A DNA stretch of 9,255 nt from Streptomyces lilacinus. Its GTDB lineage: Bacteria; Actinomycetota; Actinomycetes; Streptomycetales; Streptomycetaceae. Location of the stretch: contig KL569435.1 of NCBI GenBank assembly GCA_000715685.1, positions 36,349 through 45,603 on the forward strand, in the 5' to 3' direction. The notes beneath the pieces were generated by a model. It was not told the origin of the DNA. It was given only the letters and a program-made list of their open reading frames with translations, and ran no database searches. A program made the position numbers and the translations under genes. Shown here one piece after another: positions 6,717 through 9,255 of the stretch. Each line of letters begins with the position of its first letter. The first letter of the stretch is position 1.

Positions 6717-8221
6717 TGCTCGACCGACTCGACCGCACCCTGCGCACCGACCCGCACCGGCCCGCCGTGCTCACCACCACCCGCACCGGCGCCGTGCGCG
6801 TCCGCGCCACCCGCGGCGACCTCACCGACCTCGCCGACGCCTACGCCGCCGCCCTGCGCGCCCGCGGCCTCACCGCCGGCGACACCCTCGGCGTCGCCGT
6901 ACGGCCCGGGCCCCGCGCCCTCGCCGTGCTGCTCGCCGCCGGCCGGCTGGGCCTGCGCGCCGCCGTCCTCGACCCCGGAGCCGGCCCCGACGTACTGCGC
7001 GCCCGGCTCGCCCTGGCCCGGCCCTCGCTCGTCCTCGCCGACGCCACCGCCCAGGCCGTCGCCGGCTGGGCCCGCCCCCTGGCGCGCCGCGCCCGCCTCG
7101 CGCTGCCCGACCTCGCCGAGCTCGGCCCCGTCGCCACCCTCGGCCCCCGACTCCCCGGCTGCGCCGCCCCGCTGGACACGGGCGCGTCGCGCACCGGCCT
7201 GCCCGCCTGGCCGGACGACGAGGCAGACGCCGCGATCGTCTTCACCTCCGGCACCACCGCCCGGCCACGGGCCGTCGTCCACACCCGCTCGTCCCTCGCC
7301 GCGGGCATGCGCACCGTCGCCGACCTCGTCGGACCACGCGCCGGCCGGCCCGTGCTGGGCGGCACCTTCTTCGTCCTCGTGCCGTCCCTGGCCCTCGGCG
7401 CTCCCGTCGCGCTGCCCGCCCGCGCGCCCCGCGTCCTCGCCCGACAACTGGCCCGACTGCGGCCGCAGGCCACGTATCTGACCCCGCCTCAGCTGCGCGC
7501 CACGCTCGGCGCGGAAGCCCGCTTCACCGGCGGCGTGTGGACCGGCTCCGCACCGGCCGGCGCGGACCTGCTCACCCGCGTCAAACGGGCCGGCGCGGCG
7601 GAGGCGTGGAGCGTCTACGCCCTGACGGAGCTCTTCCCGGCGGCCGCCGTCGAGCAGGCCGAGAAGGCCGCCTTCACCGGTGCCGGCGACCTCGTCGGCA
7701 CCCCGCTGCCCGGCGTCGACGCCGCGCCCGACACCACCGGCGAACTGCTCCTGCGCGGCCCCGCCGCCCGCCACCGCTACCTCGGCGAGGCCCCCGACCC
7801 GTGGGTGCGCACCGGCGACCGCGCCCACGTGGACGCGGCCGGCCGCATCGTCCTGGCCGGCCGCTGCAAGGACATGGTGCTGCGCGACGCCGAGAACATC
7901 TACCCCGGCCTCTACGAACCGGCCCTCCACGTCCCCGGCGTCGAACTCGCCGTCCTCGTCGGCGTCCCCGACCCGGACGGCGACGAACGCCTGGTCGCCC
8001 TGGTCCAGCCCCGCCCGCACACACCCCCGCACACGATCCGCGCGGCCCTGGCCACCCCCGTGGCCCGCATGGGCACGGCCCGCCCCGACGCGATCCTCCT
8101 CACGACCGTCCCTCTCGCCGGCCGCTCCCGCAAACCGGACCGCGAGGCCGCGGCCCGCAAGGCGGCGACGGCCTTGGCCGCGCGGAAGCGCGGTCGGGGC
8201 CGGACGGGGGAGCGGCGATGA
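6716..8221 (+). CDS. AMP-forming acyl-CoA/acyl-acid ligase, OleC-like by context
   Basis: A 501-residue member of the ANL adenylating family. Motifs are the P-loop F-T-S-G-T-T-A-R-P-R-A-V (176-187), Y-A-L-T-E (301-305), the adenosine/ribose site V-R-T-G-D (364-368), the hinge G-R-C-K-D-M-V-L-R-D-A-E-N-I-Y-P (382-397), and the catalytic lysine Lys473 in S-R-K-P-D-R-E. The P-loop is altered: T-G-x-P-K-G is here T-A-R-P-R-A. Substrate is probably a fatty or beta-hydroxy acid. OleC enzymes of this family convert beta-hydroxy acids to beta-lactones, and placement after an OleA-like gene suggests the same, but plain acyl-CoA synthetase activity is equally compatible with the motifs. ATG 6716 follows GGAGGA by nine bases. 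The C-terminus is Arg/Lys-rich. The stop overlaps the P450 start as ATGA. Confidence 0.85.
   Translation: MLDRLDRTLRTDPHRPAVLTTTRTGAVRVRATRGDLTDLADAYAAALRARGLTAGDTLGVAVRPGPRALAVLLAAGRLGLRAAVLDPGAGPDVLRARLALARPSLVLADATAQAVAGWARPLARRARLALPDLAELGPVATLGPRLPGCAAPLDTGASRTGLPAWPDDEADAAIVFTSGTTARPRAVVHTRSSLAAGMRTVADLVGPRAGRPVLGGTFFVLVPSLALGAPVALPARAPRVLARQLARLRPQATYLTPPQLRATLGAEARFTGGVWTGSAPAGADLLTRVKRAGAAEAWSVYALTELFPAAAVEQAEKAAFTGAGDLVGTPLPGVDAAPDTTGELLLRGPAARHRYLGEAPDPWVRTGDRAHVDAAGRIVLAGRCKDMVLRDAENIYPGLYEPALHVPGVELAVLVGVPDPDGDERLVALVQPRPHTPPHTIRAALATPVARMGTARPDAILLTTVPLAGRSRKPDREAAARKAATALAARKRGRGRTGERR
8206..8212 (+). promoter_or_regulatory. Shine-Dalgarno site deciding the P450 start
   Basis: GGGGGAG lies five bases before ATG 8218, which itself overlaps the previous stop as ATGA. 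This supports translation from 8218 and so inclusion of the long repetitive N-terminus in the P450 protein. Confidence 0.6.
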
Positions 8222-9240
8222 CGGCGGCACGGATGCGCGCGGCGACGACGGGGCGCACCGGCTCCGGTGCGGCGCCGGTCCCGCCGGCGGGGTCCGGCGT
8301 GGCTTCGGTGTCGGGGCCGGGCGCGGCCCGGCGGGCGGCTCCCGCCCGGTTCGCGGGCGATCACCATGGGCAGTTCGAAGCGGGCGCTGCGGCGGATGAG
8401 TCCGGCGTCGCCGGGGCGGACGATGCCGCGCCCGTCCCGCTGATCGCGGTTGGCGTGGCTTCGGCGCCGGCACCTGGCGTTGCTCGGCAGGTGGTTTCCG
8501 GCGCGCCTGCCCAATTTCCGGGTGACGGCGACGGGGGATCCGAGGTGGGCGCTGCGGCGGGTGAGCCCGGCGTCGCTGGGGCGGTCGGTGCCGTGCCGGT
8601 TCCGCCGGTGGCGCTCGGCGAGGCTTCGGTGTCGGCGCCCGGCGCGGTCCGGCAGGTGGTTCCCGGGGCGCCCGCCCGGTCCCCGGGCGATCGCCATGGG
8701 CAGCCCGAAGAGCCCGGCATCGCCGGGGTCGACAGGGTCGCGCCCGTCCTGCCGGCGGCGACCGGCGCCAACAGGTGGCCGCGCCCTCGGCGCCGGCGCG
8801 GCGTGGCCGCCGCGCGACGGCGGGATCGGTGGGTGTATCTGGCCGGGCACCCCGTGCTCTTCGCCCTGCTCGCCGTCGCGCGGCGCCGGCCCGTCGTGCG
8901 GATCGGGACGACCGCACTGGTGCACGAGGCCGAGGCCATGCGGCATGCGCTCACCCATGTGCCGCTGGACCGCGAGGCCGACGGCACGACCGGGCGCGCC
9001 GCACACGTCGCCTTGGCGGACGCGCGCGGCGGCGTGATGTTCGACCAGGAGGGGGCCGAACACCGGGCCGCCCGGCGGGCGCTCGCCGGTGGCCTGTCGG
9101 TCGCGGGGGTGGAGCGCCTGCGGCCGGTGTGGGGCGCCGTGCTCGGCCGCGGGCTCGCGCCGTTGGGCGAGGGGCGCGACGTCGACCTGGTGCCGGTCGC
9201 GCGGGAGCTCGCGGGGGCGACGGCCTGCGCCCTGCTGGGC
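8218..9240 (+). CDS. Cytochrome P450 with repetitive N-terminal extension (3' end missing)
   Basis: The first 341 residues of a P450, cut by the contig edge. From about residue 205 the sequence is P450-like: W-V-Y-L-A-G-H-P-V-L-F (205-215), R-P-V-V-R-I-G (224-230), then F-D-Q-E-G-A-E-H-R-A-A-R-R (275-287), where His282 and Arg286 form the C-helix H-x-x-x-R pair that contacts the heme propionates, and a helix ending G-A-T-A-C-A-L-L-G. The I-helix, E-x-x-R and heme-cysteine motifs lie beyond the edge. Residues 1-204 are Ala/Gly/Pro/Val-rich, hold three imperfect repeats, and end in an Arg-rich linker (186-204). Most bacterial P450s lack this part. Codons here end more often in G than in the upstream genes, which prefer C. 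Coupling to the ligase gene suggests oxidative tailoring of that pathway's product. No stop codon occurs before the adapter sequence. Confidence 0.8.
8272..8739 (+). repeat. Three imperfect tandem repeats in the P450 N-terminus
   Basis: Units are 8272-8427 (156 bp), 8428-8592 (165 bp) and 8593-8739 (147 bp), followed by the start of a fourth (A-P-V-L-P). Each begins with (A/V)-P-V-P, continues with G-x-A-S and P-G-x-x-R, and ends near G-(V/I)-A-G. The DNA also matches: 8341-8380 and 8671-8710 agree at 35 of 40 bases, and an almost identical 13-mer occurs at 8296, 8452 and 8617. All offsets are multiples of three, so the frame is preserved, as expected for coding repeats. Confidence 0.8.
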
Positions 9241-9255
9241 CTGTCTCTTATACAC
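9241..9255 (+). other. Tn5/Nextera mosaic-end adapter remnant at contig end
   Basis: The final 15 bases, CTGTCTCTTATACAC, equal the first 15 of the 19-base Tn5 mosaic end used in tagmentation libraries. They are AT-rich against a strongly GC-rich background. The reverse strand starts with GTG and reads M-Y-K-R-Q, the familiar contaminant peptide. They should not be treated as genome sequence. Confidence 0.96.

Noticed and set aside
8272..8739. CRISPR array or mobile repeat
   Set aside because: Repeats are 147-165 bp, imperfect, contiguous and in frame with a coding sequence. There are no short identical repeats separated by unique spacers, no terminal inverted repeats and no transposase.
6644..8917. 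757-residue minus-strand open frame
   Set aside because: Very GC-rich DNA leaves several frames open. This one is antisense to the ligase, which has all its ANL motifs, and its own translation is low-complexity.
9248..9250. TTA triplet as a possible bldA-dependent codon
   Set aside because: It is within the adapter and out of frame with the P450. I found no TTA codon in frame in any called gene.
7912..9255. 447-residue open frame on the minus strand, beginning M-Y-K-R-Q
   Set aside because: Its start is inside the adapter remnant, its sequence is Arg/Pro/His-rich without recognisable motifs, and it lies antisense to the P450, whose C-helix and flanking motifs are clear on the + strand.

Overview
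The sequence is very GC-rich, with strong G/C bias at third codon positions, GTG and TTG starts beside ATG, and tightly overlapping genes. This points to a Streptomyces-like actinomycete. I see no TTA codon in any called gene, so nothing suggests bldA-dependent translation. The last 15 bases equal the start of the Tn5/Nextera mosaic-end adapter, so the right edge is a contig end carrying library adapter, and genomic sequence probably stops at 9240.

Left block (1-3234, + strand): the end of a [NiFe]-hydrogenase maturation operon in the order hypF (3' part), hypC, hypD, hypE, with every junction overlapping. HypE and HypF make the thiocarboxamide/cyanide ligand, and HypC and HypD carry and assemble the Fe(CN)2CO unit that goes into the hydrogenase large subunit. 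The hydrogenase structural genes are not in the window and would be expected to the left.

Middle block (3242-4830): a small two-helix membrane protein of the 'low affinity iron permease' family is convergent with hypE. It is divergent from a short, single-domain MetE-like (cobalamin-independent methionine synthase type) zinc methyltransferase. The MetE-like gene has a good sigma70-type promoter whose predicted start lies on its GTG codon, so its mRNA is probably leaderless. The 158-bp divergent spacer also holds a perfect 9-bp inverted repeat.

Right block (4924-9240, + strand): a translationally coupled operon of four genes. They are a thiolase-fold condensing enzyme resembling OleA, a family 2 glycosyltransferase, an AMP-forming acyl ligase in the position of OleC, and a cytochrome P450 cut by the contig end. 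In known ole pathways OleA joins two acyl-CoAs head to head, OleD reduces the product and OleC closes a beta-lactone. Here a glycosyltransferase and a P450 are added, and no OleB or OleD is seen before the edge. My inference is an undescribed or little-described lipid or beta-lactone-like pathway with sugar and oxidative tailoring. A perfect 16-bp palindrome lies just upstream of this operon. The P450 begins with about 200 extra residues containing three imperfect tandem repeats of about 50 residues, which is unusual for a bacterial P450.
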